From: Bradysia coprophila
Taxonomy: Eukaryota; Arthropoda; Insecta; Diptera; Sciaridae
Assembly (NCBI RefSeq): GCF_014529535.1
Contig: NW_023503293.1
Span: 4,048,741-4,112,740 of the forward strand
DNA: 64,000 bases
Direction: 5' to 3'
Positions 1 to 12,500 of this stretch are shown here, piece after piece. The notes under the pieces were generated by a model. That model saw nothing but the letters and a program-made list of their open reading frames with translations. It ran no database searches and was not told where the DNA came from. Made by a program: the position numbers and the translations under genes. The stretch's first letter is position 1, and every line of letters starts with the position of its first letter.

Positions 1-978
1 ACTGAGGCACACACTCGAGAGAAGAAAGAAGAAAAAAAAAACGTAACTTTTTATTAAGGCTATGAAGCAATAGATTGTTAATTGCTGGTTTATTGCAAAT
101 GGTATTTGTTATAAAGTACACATTTGAGGAAGTATGTAGTTCACCGGCATTCAATTAACATTAAAATGTGACAACTTGATTGTAAATTGGCAAGGCGTTT
201 AAATGTTTTGAGCGTTTTTTTTGTAGGCTGATTAATTACATATGGCCAATTGGTTATGCATGGTAGGGATGATTTTATCGCTTATTTTTTATATCGAAAA
301 ATGCAGCTAGATGCGGAAGAGTCTTTAGTGAAACTGGAGTGTTGATGGTTAATATTGATGTTAAATGATCCTAGATCCGTCGGAGGTATTTTCCAGTTAC
401 GAATTTGTTAGCAGTCATTGGCGCGAATAGACTGAGGCGACAGAAATTTAATTGAATTCCATACGTGCGATGTTTCCCCAAATTATTAAATGTTGTCCTA
501 GCACTTAAAGACGGCTGCTAGGAATTTCGCGCCACGTCATTTACGATAATTGCCAAAATGACACATTTTGTATAAGGAAAATGTCACTTTGTGGTTTATT
601 GTGAATGACACGGCACGAAATTCCTCAACACCCCTATTTACACTTACTTAGAGCTCGTACAGAAATTCTACTTTTTCGTCGCTCAGTAAACGCGCTGAGT
701 TAATGAAAGTGAATTTTGACAACTGATGGTGTTGCAATAAAAACAAAATTTAATTAATTGATTTTCACTATTTGAACACAATGTCATCACTCAAAAATAA
801 TTGTTATTCATCAACACGAAAATCGAAAACCTTTTTACATTAAAAATGTCAAGTTTCACTGACAAGTTAATTCTTCACGGACAAAATCGGCCGTGGAGAA
901 TCTAACGTCACAGTTAACTTTGACAGTATTAACTGAGCGACTAAAGTTAACGTCAGTGAATGAAATACAATTCTTGTA
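1..978. other. intergenic, no gene seen
   Basis: This is AT-rich sequence with no open frame that looks coding, no splice-consistent exon and no RNA gene that I recognise. It could hold a far-upstream exon of the corin-like gene, whose 5' end is not found, but nothing supports that directly. Confidence 0.5.
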
Positions 979-986
979 GTTGCTAC

Positions 987-1213
987 CAAGGCTGTATACT
1001 TTGGGGAGGTCACGCAGACCGCCATTTTATTAGATACGCGGGAACACACCACTTCTGATGATTTTACATGTAAAAAATTTCACCACATCATCAAGACGAC
1101 GAGAATCATCAGAGTAGGTGAATTTTTGTATGAAATCGGCCATTTTATCATCAACTGTGGTGTGTAACCCGCGTATCTGCATCTGCGTGACCTCCCCAAA
1201 GTATACAGCCTTG
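987..1213. mobile_element. 227-bp hAT-like MITE, copy 1
   Basis: The element begins CAAGGCTGTATACTTTGG and ends with the inverse of the same sequence, and the perfect terminal inverted repeat runs about 31 bp. It is flanked by an exact 8-bp direct repeat GTTGCTAC (979-986 and 1214-1221). The interior is also roughly palindromic. An 8-bp duplication and a CAAGG-type end fit the hAT superfamily. There is no coding capacity, so it is non-autonomous. A second copy lies at 9929-10326. Confidence 0.9.
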
Positions 1214-1221
1214 GTTGCTAC

Positions 1222-3312
1222 GGTAGGATCAAAAGTCGAAGACTCACGTTTTGAACTTATTTTTTGCAAAAAAAAAAATGTAGAATTTGGAGCTAGTGAA
1301 TGTTTAAATGTCTCAAAATAGGCTTTACTTACAGCGATGCGTCTAATCACTAAATGTTTTAATTAGGGTAATTAGTGTAAAGTTAATGTTCGCCTCTCAA
1401 ACGAATGTTAGGTCCGACAAATCGCCTTCCAAGCTTTGGAATCCAAAGTTTCTAAAATAAATGTCTGCGAAAATTGTCGTTGTAGAATTTCTTCAATATT
1501 CTTCTAAAAAAGAATCAATAAATTCGCCATGTATCCCCTCAACATTACTGTCGTATTTTCGCACATCATCTACTGCATTTGAAGTTATCCTACCAGCACA
1601 AATTGATCTGATTGTTGAGACCTTAATTTAAAACTTGAAAACTTCTCGTTTACTCGAATTCAATACGTAGAAGATAATGTGCTCACCTAAAAGGTTTTTG
1701 GAAAAATTGAGCTGAGCCTTAAGACGTAATTTGAAGCTAGAAAATTACTCGATTTTTTAAAACCCAAAATGGGGAATAATGCTAGATAGCACCAACGAGA
1801 GAATTTTTGAAAATGGAAAATGTTTAGATTTTTAGCTAGGTCCATTTCAAAAAATTGCCCCATGGGTGCTTCTTTGCCCGTTTTTATTGAAACATAAATT
1901 CGGAGAATTTCAGGAAATATAAGTAGTTTCGCTAAACCAATATCCTCTATTTATACAATTTTCTGAAAATGTTTCGTTTGAACAAACCATTGGGATGAGC
2001 CCATAAATAAATTCTACGTCTTATATTGCATGAGCCCTACATTTTCAACCTACAATCACCAAACGATAATGCCCTAGTCATTACTTTTTTATTACAATTC
2101 GTATAACTGTAACTGTCTCGAACTGAACCAACGAAATTTTACATCTGATAATTTCTGTAATGTTTGGGATGGTTTTCCTAATTTTTGGTGTCAACACCAC
2201 AATGAGGCATGGCTGCGAAACATTCTTGTTATTATTACGACGTGACATGTAAGTACGACTGTTTCATTTGTTATTACGACCTCATTGTGTTATGGTGATA
2301 TGAGTGTAAGTAAATAACGTTTTATGATAAGCTAACTACTATTGGCTTTCAATTAAAATTCAAAACAGATATAATCGAGAACGTTGTTCAAAAATTAAAG
2401 AAAAAAAAATCCACCAACGTTTTACATGAATTTAATGAGCACAGTGTTACAATATGTATTACTGTGTCTATCTATTTATATACATTACACTCTAGTTGTA
2501 ATGTAGGTATTCGAGTATTTATGACAAATTAACATAATATTTCAATTAAAAGCGATCGAATTGCTTTACATCTTAATATTACAATATGCTCGTGATATTA
2601 AATACCGAACATATCGTCTCAATCGACAAACTTCGCTGGCGCTGGTTTTATTTTCAAATCAAAATTTAGTTAACGACAAATTTATTCATAGCGTTGGTAA
2701 TTTTCGTTCTGGTCGATATAATAACCATAATTTAAACAGTGACTGTTAAAGCTGCAGATGCAGAACTTTGAGAAATGAGTTTAAAAAAAACTAATTCAAC
2801 ATCTTATTTCCACAAACATGGACAATTTATTTAATTGTCAGCTTAAAAAATGGTTTTGACCCGTAGCAGTTACTCGCGATGTGGAACTTCGAACTCATTT
2901 AAAGCAAAAGACGAAATTTCATGGAACTTAGTAAGTTTTCGTTAAAAACAAATTTCAAGCCCATGGCCTTCGGACAATCGGGGTATTAACTACATCCTCT
3001 GTCGTATAACGAAAAATAGTCTCTGCGAATCTGGAACTCCTAAAGCTAACCAACCTCTGGAATTCACAAGTTCGTGAAACTTACTTACTTTTTACTTATG
3101 CGGGCACTGCAACCTACTATTGTTTTTGGCCTCCTCCAGCAATCTTCTCCAATCGGTCCTATTTCGAGCCAACTTTCAGATCAGACTCAATTGCACCTTT
3201 TCATCTCGCTCTCGGTCTTCCTGGCCTTCGGTTACAATCGGGATTGTATTTAGCAGTTTCAGTGGTACACGTTCCTCATTCATTCTTTGCCAATGACCGA
3301 ACAATCTTAATC
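1222..3312. other. intergenic, no gene seen
   Basis: AT-rich sequence. The short open frames here have no recognisable protein likeness and no plausible splice context. No repeat with clear ends was found. Confidence 0.5.
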
Positions 3313-3478
3313 AATTCACGCCGTAAGTGCGGTCGAAATTCAAAATGAAAAGTGCGGAGGTCTTTCTAACGTAGCGTCATTTTCATATAATGAAGCTTTG
3401 AAATGTATTTTTCGGTTCACTTTTTCATCGAATCGTTCACTTAAAATTCAAATTTTTGGCACACTTACGGCGTGAATT
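3313..3478. mobile_element. 166-bp palindromic MITE, copy 1
   Basis: Both ends carry AATTCACGCCGTAAGTG in inverted orientation, and the arms pair imperfectly through the interior. A second copy of the same length, 166 bp and in opposite orientation, lies at 54262-54427. The target duplication is unclear because the flanks extend the palindrome (TC and GA). No coding capacity. Confidence 0.85.
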
Positions 3479-6400
3479 GATTTCGATGAATTTGACTATA
3501 TTGGACTCCTTGTAAAGCTGATACAGCTCACGGTTGTATAATCTTCTACAGTTACCATTCACATTGAGACCTCCAAAAATTGATCGAAGAATTCTACTTA
3601 CAAAAACCAAAAGTGCAACAAAAGCCAGCGATACAACTATCCAGATAATTAAGGTTGCGGTTGAGTGTTTTTGACCGGAGGTTGTGAAACACCCATTTAA
3701 ATTCTAGAATATTATTAAAACGAGCCATTTTAGCAAAAAGAACCATAACCAGAACTTTTATGAGGTAGCGCTTTCGTACTAGATAATGTCTACCATACCT
3801 ATTTACCATATGTTCCCGAATTTCTACAAATTTTTCACAAATTTGCTCAAAAATACTTTTGGGAAAATCTAAGAAAATCTGTGAAAATCGTTTCCCAAAA
3901 ATAGGATCTGACTGCTAGGCTAATGCATGCAACAGAAATCTAAAATTATAACGTTTTTTGGCACTGTCATTTCAAACTTATTACTTTCAGTTCGTTTGTG
4001 GGAAGATGTAGCAATTTACCCACAGTAAATAAAAAAAACGACTCGATTTATCTGATATATCCATTTATCCTACACAAGAAAATATGGGAGAAGATGGTTC
4101 AAATTCAAATCGTTACAGATCGCCAGGACAGGCCAGGTAATGTTAAGAAGGTCCCCACCAAACATAAGAAAATTTCAAATAACCAGTGAGCTTCCAGGTC
4201 AGGTTAAACCTGATTACAATACTCAAGTTTTACTTCATGTCAAGTCAAAGTTGAAAATATCAGGTTCATATCAAAATAGGTTGAGAACAAAATAGATTGA
4301 GGTAAAACAAAATGGGCTCAGGTATTTTCAGAGAACGTTCAGGTAAACATGACCTGTACCGATTTTTAGCTGGCACATACAAGAGTATTTTTTGTCGTTG
4401 TCGATGTTAGCGTTTTAGGAAGGATTTTCATCATTTTACTTTGAATGAATGGACGTCAGTTTTTTAACCTTCTTCTTTGTCTTCCCCCATTTTATTTATA
4501 ATAAAAAATTATTGACCTTATTTATCACTTCGGAACGACTATATGCACATCTCAAATCTCTAATAATACTCGATTTCTGCTACCTTTTTTTTCCGAATAT
4601 GTAAATGTGACACAATATACCAAAAATAGTGATTTTGTATTGGCGGATGTTAGAAATTAAAAGCAACGATATTAGTAATATGGGATAATTATAGCGGATG
4701 CTAATCGAAGATCACTCACACACAACATATCAAACGCACCTAATTTGGTAATTTAAAATATAAATCAAATGCGTTCACGATTTCGATATGGTAAAATTTA
4801 AACGCATGAATAGCAACGCCTCTTTGCTATATATAAAATGATAAGATTGTATCGAATTTCACGATGACCATTTCCACAGCACCAATCTATTACATATAGT
4901 TTAACCATTTGAGCCAGCGAATTAATTTCTCATCTAAAGTAAAAGGAGAACAGAATAAAACCGGCGCGGCGACGCATGCATATATAAAATATAAAGTTTA
5001 ATGAAAATGAAAAACGAAATTTAATTTAATTAAAATTAAATTTATCTTTTCATCGCCAAGCACACACTCACATTATTATTTTTTATTGTATAAGATGTAT
5101 ACTCAGGCAAGCCATATCAAAAACATTTCAAAATGTAGAAATGTTACTTTCAGTGAAATAAAATTTTGTAACCATTTTTCTTCATCTGTCTGGTTTTCTC
5201 TGTATATACGATTCTGTGAGACTGTACGATGTGTAATTAATGAAATCGACACATAATTAAAGCATATAGAATTAAGATGCGATGTGTTGACTTTTTCTAT
5301 CGTCTTCATATAGTAAAACGAGCCAACGACACAAAACGTAAGACTTTTCGGTTTTATGTTATCCAATTAAATTACCCATAATTATCAATTTCCCATAACA
5401 ATAATAACATTTCATTCGAATTTTAGCTGATTAAAAATTAAAAATCACGTTTGTTAATGCTCATAATATAAACCACGAATGTAGGTAAATGTTATTATTG
5501 TATGGCATTTCTATTATGGTTAATAGAAAGTTGATGTTTGGTATCATCTTGTAGAACAAAGTTAGTTATATACACAAAAGATCGTTGAAAATATACAACC
5601 GAATGGATCAACTCTTACAGTCATAATATTCCATTCCATTCATTAATATAATCTCTCGCATTTCAATATTTATTTGGATTTTGATATGAAAATCTTTATT
5701 TTTTCTGCTTCTCCATGATTCATATGATTCCCATTGTATGCTAATTGTTAAATTAAACCTCAATGCGCCAATGTTCATTGTTTGTTCATTTCTTATGGTT
5801 GAACATTAAATGTGTGTGTTGTGAGTATGTCGAATATGTGCATCGAGAGGTAAATATGAACGAAAAAAAAAGAAGAAAAATTAGATCCGCGATTCGATTG
5901 CACATTATTTGCATGTTTGGGTAGATTTATATGTCGAGTTTAGTAGGTGCAATTTAATTATGTTAATGATAATGCCTACAGTCGATAAATGATGGCTTTG
6001 GCTATTCAAAAATTACACCATTGCGTTTCTATGATGGGACCTGCGATGACTGTAACCGTAGGTATAGTGGCTTCGGAAGATTTAATTTAAAGTGCAACTA
6101 TTTTCTATAAGCAAAATATGTTTTCATCATGAGGCATTTATGTACAGACAAGTTAGCACTTCAAAAAATTAAATCGTCGTCGAAGAGCTGTGGTTAGTAT
6201 GGTTATGTGGTGTGGTTAGTAGGTTAGTGTGTTCTCTTGTTAAAATATTGTTCAAAACGATGTCTGTGTTGATGACTAATAAGTAATAAGTCAGCTGAAA
6301 TGGCAAACTCTTTATAGGTTCACTTATATCGCTCATTACAAAATTCAATAAAAAATTAGAGAAATTCTTTATTTCTCTCTTGAAATTCTATGGAGTTTCG

Positions 6401-6575
6401 TAGAATTCTAAAATGTAATGAAGATGACACTGGAATGAATCGTATAAAGAACTAAGATTCTACCTCTGTACGATTCTACCTTTCCTGCAGAATTACCATC
6501 ACACCCTGTTATACTTTATACTTTAGGGTAACTTTCTATGAATCATTCTAATTTAATTTAATTTTTTTGTTTTAG
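3479..6575. other. upstream region of corin-like gene, no gene seen
   Basis: AT-rich DNA. Around 4110-4360 there is a loose cluster of CAGGT/AGGTCAGG words, described under findings. The upstream exon or exons of the corin-like gene should lie here or further left, because the exon at 6576 opens directly after a splice acceptor, but I could not identify them. Confidence 0.4.
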
Positions 6576-9500
6576 GTGACAAACATACAACCGCGACGAA
6601 AATGCAGCCGACATTCATCGTCACGAAGTCGAACAGCAGATTCGGTTATGTCCACAGATTCAGACATTCGATTTACAAGACGAAAATTGGGTGACAGTCA
6701 ACGTTGTGGCTGTGCTGTGATAGCTGGATTTTTAGTCACATTATTACTAGCTGGCGTTTGTGTATATTTCGGATGTAAGTGACTTTTTTCGAATCATTAA
6801 ATTGTTGCACGTAGATTTCTTAAGCAAATGGTTGTACAACTAATGATGTCCACCTGCATGCACATTATTTTGTCGTATGAAGATAAATGTTAAATTGACG
6901 GTTCGATTTAACTATTTATGGGAAGAAACTATAAACCGAAAGTAGTACAAACGATGTGTTTCCTCGTCATGAACGTTGATGTACGACATATGAGGAGAGT
7001 ACACAAACAATTTAAGAAGTGGATATGACTAATAAGACAAATAAGACCAAACCAGTGTAGGTTTAGTGAATGCTTCGACGATTATAATGCGGAATTAATT
7101 AGTTAATACACGCAATTCTGAAATGCTGTTGGTGGCATGTGGTTTGACTATTACAAAGTTCAAATTAAATTAAGTTTTTTGATATTTGAAAATAACTTCC
7201 ATCCTGATTGATTACGCTTCTACTGGATCTAAAATGAAGCATTTAGGCGTCATATCTGTTTCACATATCACATCAGCATAAATGAAAAAACTGAAACTTT
7301 ATGCTCAAAACAAACGAGGCATTGAAAACTTGTTTTGGTCCTAGTTTTCATTGACAGATGCAGCAGTCGCGATTTTGAATAGAAAAAGTTCTTACTTCAT
7401 TTGACAGTTCCGAAAATTTCGTCATGAAAAATAGGACCAAAACACGTTTTCAATGCTTCGTTTGTTTTGAGCATTACCGTTGTTATCAGTAACAGTTTTG
7501 CTCGCATACATTCGCCTCGTGTTCATTACTTAGACCTACCGTCATCCACGGTCTTGTTCATCAGCCACATGCTAAAAATTTTACTCGATCAGGAACTTCC
7601 AAAACACTACTAATCAAATCTTTCCGTTTGTCGAATGTTTGCCAAAATTCACCCCAATGTCTTATCCTTCTAAATCGTAGTGTGTCTATTGAGGTCTCAA
7701 ATCGTTCATTCTGTACAATCAATCATCGTTTGAAGAATAATGAATGTACCACAGAGATCATCGTGTGTGAAATTATCGAATCTGTTACTTCGGTTGATCA
7801 AAATCACGAAATATGTTACTTGATTCGTTTCCACTTGCTATATAAGGATCTCATTAACCAGAGATCATCGCTTACGTTTCTCGATATGGCGGCAACTGAT
7901 GGGCAATTCTGCAAGATACAGACCATTTATTAAAACTATCTGCCGCTATAGGCCCAAAAAAAAAGTTTTGAAACAAAAACTCCAGGACTTTACTAATGGT
8001 CGTTCACTCATTTCTCACATTTCTACCTCCATCTCGAATCGAGCGATTAACCTACTTCCTGCAGCCGAACATTCTTCTCACAACTTTTAACAAATATTTG
8101 ATTTTTCCACCAAAATCTTGTCTGATTCGGATCGATGTAACATTAATCAAAACATCAAGAATGTTTTAAATTCAGTGTGTGGCATATTCATCCACCGTGA
8201 AAATACCAATTAGTTAAACAATAAGTTTATTAATAATTTTATCTAAAACATACAATCAGTTCAGAGAGTCAGTGTAATATATATTATAGTGGAATCAGGG
8301 AAATTAAATTAAAAACAGAAAAAAAATGAAATACACAAAAAACAATGCGGTATTTGCTAACGTAAAAGTGCTTACTATACTGTTGTAGTACGTATTGCCA
8401 CAACTGTGATTTAATAAATAATTCATTAATGAAACTGAAATAAAATGTTTCTGTAAAAATAAGAATTCTCTTTTAAAAAAATGTAAAAAAATATTTAAAT
8501 GATGGGAATTTGCTTTTCAAGAATTGAACATTACACTAAAACAATATTTGTAATTAAAAGTATCCATTGCAAAATTAGTTTAATTTTTACGGCGTATAAC
8601 TTATTGTTTTAAATTTTATGTGCGGCTGATGCTGATTGCATATACATTACCATTTTTATGAAAAAAAAACATATTTCTTTTTAAATAAAAGAAATCAAAT
8701 GAATTGACTTTAATCAATAGAATTAATGTTGTTATTGTATTTCATCTGAATATTATAAATAGTCGGTATTCGAAAATTGCAGAAAAGATAGAAACACTCA
8801 AACGAACTTGAGAAAAAGACGTATATCAAATGCATCTTTTGAATCACTTTTCCAGACAAAAGAAGTGAAAATAAAAATAAAAAAATATTTTATTTTCTTG
8901 GAAATGGTGTGAGATATATTTCAAATATTTTTCATTGTTACAAATCTATTTTTTATTGATTAATTCTCGTTTTATACGTTTTTTTTTCATTGGAAATATG
9001 CCACACGCATATCGTCAGTCGCTTGAATGATAAAAAGGGAAAGAAAGTAGAAATTTAGTTTGGTTTTTCAGTTGCAACTATAAATCTAACAGTGAACGAT
9101 TTTTAAATGTAAATTCGCTCCTTAGACACGGAGATCCAGTTCCTTATTAGGTTTAGATATTTTCTTGCAATACATTTTCGGAGTGACTAATTGCACACGG
9201 GTACAAATAGCCACACAACACAGAGCTTGCTATTTGTACCCGGGTACAAATAGCCAAACAACACGGCAGTTGCTATTTTTACCCGGGTACAAATAGCCAC
9301 ACAACACAGCGCTTGCTATTTGTTCCTGGGTACAAATAGCCACACAACACAGGCAATGCTATTTGTACCCAAATCAGGAAAACCTGTGCTAGAAAAAGGG
9401 CCTTTTATTGGCGAAAAGAAAGGAATTTCTTAGAAATGAAATCGCTTCAGCAAAAATAAATTAAATTGATTTTGGGAGGCATCGATGCTTAGCTAAAATG

Positions 9501-12500
9501 TAGCCTACAATTGCGTGTCTCGTATTTCAGTTTTGATGATAACTTTTCATCAAAATTCTTTTTAAAATCTACGACCGGTGTTAACTTTAATAAAAAATTA
9601 ATTTTGGTTGTAGTCGTTTGACCAGCTCCGAGAACAGTCAGCAGTTTAATGAAATTTTCATTAGCTGCTCACTTTTTTCAAAGCTGGTCAAACTGCTGCA
9701 ACCGAATCTATTTTTTGTTGACAACTAACACATTCGTGGTCGTTATTGCGGTCTATAATCTTGAACAAATTACTATTCAAAACGTGTTGCACACGACACT
9801 TTCTGCCAACCGAAAGACCGAGAGTTTAAATAGACAAAAGCCAAGATTCTCATAATTTCCCTTGAAAACAATTACTCGAGCACAGCTTTAAGATAATTAT
9901 AAGTTACTATTTTACACATTCACTGTACCAAGGCTGTATACTTTGGTGAGGTCACTCAGATGCAGATACGCGGGTTACCAGGGCCTATTTTACGGAAACA
10001 TGTTTCTCAAGTTTTTGAAAGTTTCCAAAATGTTTCTGAAAAGTTTCTTAAAGTTTCTCAAAGTTTCTTAAAGTTTCTAGAAAAGTTTCCTTAAGGAACT
10101 TTAAGAAACTTTAAGAAACTTTAAGAAACATTTTGGAAACTTTCAAAAACTTGAGAAACATGTTTCCGTAAAATAGGCCCTGTGGGTTACACACCACGTT
10201 TCATACAAAAAATTCACCACGCCATACAAATTCAATTTTGGTGAATTTGTTTGTATGGAAAAGGTGTGTTCCCGCGTATCTAATATAATGGCGATCTGCG
10301 TGACCTCCCCAAAGTATACAGCCTTGCACTGTACGGCCGAGTAGCCGGATATGAGCACACTTCAAGGGATCTAGCAAACGCTATGGTGAACTGAATTTCA
10401 TTTTTTTTCCTTGATTGATACGGTCAATACCTGTCTAGCAAAGTAAAAATTGTGGAAACCCTTCAAATTTGACCGACCTACAAGTAAAAACTGCTTGCCG
10501 CTCTTTACCTTGTTCACATTAAGTGCTCTACCTAACACATTGCACTTCGTATCTATAGAAGAATCAACCATAGTCGCATATGTGTGGCTTATGAAGGTTT
10601 GAAAAAACTTTCATTTGTTCACGTTTAAACATATGTGCAAACTCTTCTTGGTTTCGCCCAAGTGTGGGGGCTTTTGGTAAAGAAACCACCGGACTGGCCA
10701 CGAGTTAGAAAAGTTTGATGATGAGTTGAAACTTCATTTCAACTATGATTCACTAAACTTTTTCGTGTGCAAATCGGTATAGTGTTCTTAGAGCACTGGA
10801 TCGAGTACCACTGTCGCCATGGCCTGATGAGAAATGGTATTTTTGAACTGCATATTAATGCAAAACGTCGAAAGACGTATTTAAATTTTCTCTCAGATCG
10901 AAACAGTGGTCGAATGTCTTATGTTGCTCTACCTCACGTGTCGGTCGTTCAAATTGCATAAACTTTCTTTTTGTCGATTGGTGGTCGTTATTGCGGTCGT
11001 TAACTTTATTTTTTGTATGTACATTATTTGAAAATCTTTGGCGCGCGCCAAATTAAATTTTTAAAATTTGGGTACGAATAGCATCTGCTGTGTTACGTGG
11101 CTATTTGCACCTAGGTACAAATAGCAAGCGCTGTGTTTTTGGCTATTTGTACCCGGGTACCAATAGCAGACCGTTTGGGGACAAATAGCATCAGCTGTGT
11201 TACAAATAGCATTGCCTGTGTTGTTTGGCTATTTGTACCCGGGTACCAATAGCATCGGCCATACATTTTTATCAATTAACCAGCGTTTAAAAAACTGCGG
11301 TACTTACTTAAGTAAACTAGTAAACCTCTAGTAAATCACAGTACACAGTCGGCGACTTTGAAATAAGTGGCACATATGTTTCAGCTATTTTTCAGTGCGT
11401 ATAATAGTTATTTATGACATCGAGAGCAAAGTACTTTATTAGGGTCGTAGGCTTATTAAAGGACTTTGCACCGAGATTCATACAAAGTTTTATGCACCAG
11501 AGGCATCTAAAGTTCGCAATTTTAGAACATTATGATGCTGAGTTGCATAAGCACTTATGTCATTCACCATATTCAATCACTCGAATCTATGAATTCACTC
11601 GCTAAATTTATCAAGTTAAATTAAAGTCAAGTTGCCAACTGTTGGCCAAATGAATAAAAATAAATCTAAGAAAGCCAAATTATGGCCTTTAAATACGGAC
11701 ATTTGTTCTAAGGAAAGCGCCTTCAATAAAAGTGTATCAAACGGGACACAGGTCTATAAGTAACGACTTTTAATCTAAAAATTCAGTAAATAACAACTTA
11801 TGAGTCAATTTGACGACAATGTGTGACGACTAAGTTAACACTAGGCCATGGTTAGGACATTCCTAGAAATGTGTTAATGCAACATTCTTATCATCTTGAT
11901 TTTCTTTTTCATTTTCAGTCACGTACTTTAAGCCAGACACATTACCAGAAAGAGTGTTCCGCTCCAAATTTAGAGTCATAAACGGTGATGTATGGTCGTC
12001 GGATTTAGCCGATCAAAATTCACTTCGCTTCCAACATAAAGCAAGAGACTATAGAGAGCGTATAAACCTAGTCATACGTCGCTCAGACTTGCGTGAATCG
12101 TACGAAGGATCCGAAGTCTTGGCTTTAGATGGGTATATTACTGTCGAATATGATTGTTGCTAAGCCGAACGTAATCACATATTTTTACATTACTTTTTAA
12201 CAGATCCGATGGAGGCAACGATCTCATTGTCCACTTTAATCTCCATTTCGATCCATACAGAGGTCTTGTATCGGCTGGAGATCTTGTAGCGATTTTTTTG
12301 GACGAATTTAATTCAAAAAATTCAAAATACTTTGCAAATATAACGTTGGATCCGGCTAGCTTACAAATAAATGAAGTATCTAATCAACAAGGAGATGTAC
12401 CTGTTACTGCTGCGGCACCTTTAGGTGGCGATGAGGTCATACATGAAATTATTGAATTTAAAGCTCCGCTTCGACGTTGTGAACCATTACGATTGCCTTA

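Larger units (their letters stand above)
9199..11257. mobile_element. foldback-like element with tandem-repeat inverted ends
   Basis: The left end (9199-9370) is four tandem copies of a 43-bp unit of the form GGGTACAAATAGCC...GCTATTTGTACCC. Each unit is itself palindromic at its borders. The right end (11070-11257) is a less regular array of the same unit in the opposite orientation: GCTGTGTT replaces AACACAGC. Between them lie about 1.7 kb with no intact transposase. That interior holds an inverted repeat of about 23 bp (9607-9700), the nested MITEs at 9929-10326 and a dispersed repeat (10560-10920). Inverted ends built from tandem repeats are typical of Foldback/Galileo-type elements; family assignment is inference. 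The structure lies wholly in the corin-like intron. Confidence 0.65.

Noticed and set aside
9199..9370. CRISPR-like array (regular repeats)
   Set aside because: The units are contiguous with no unique spacers, in a eukaryotic intron, and are self-palindromic tandem repeats.
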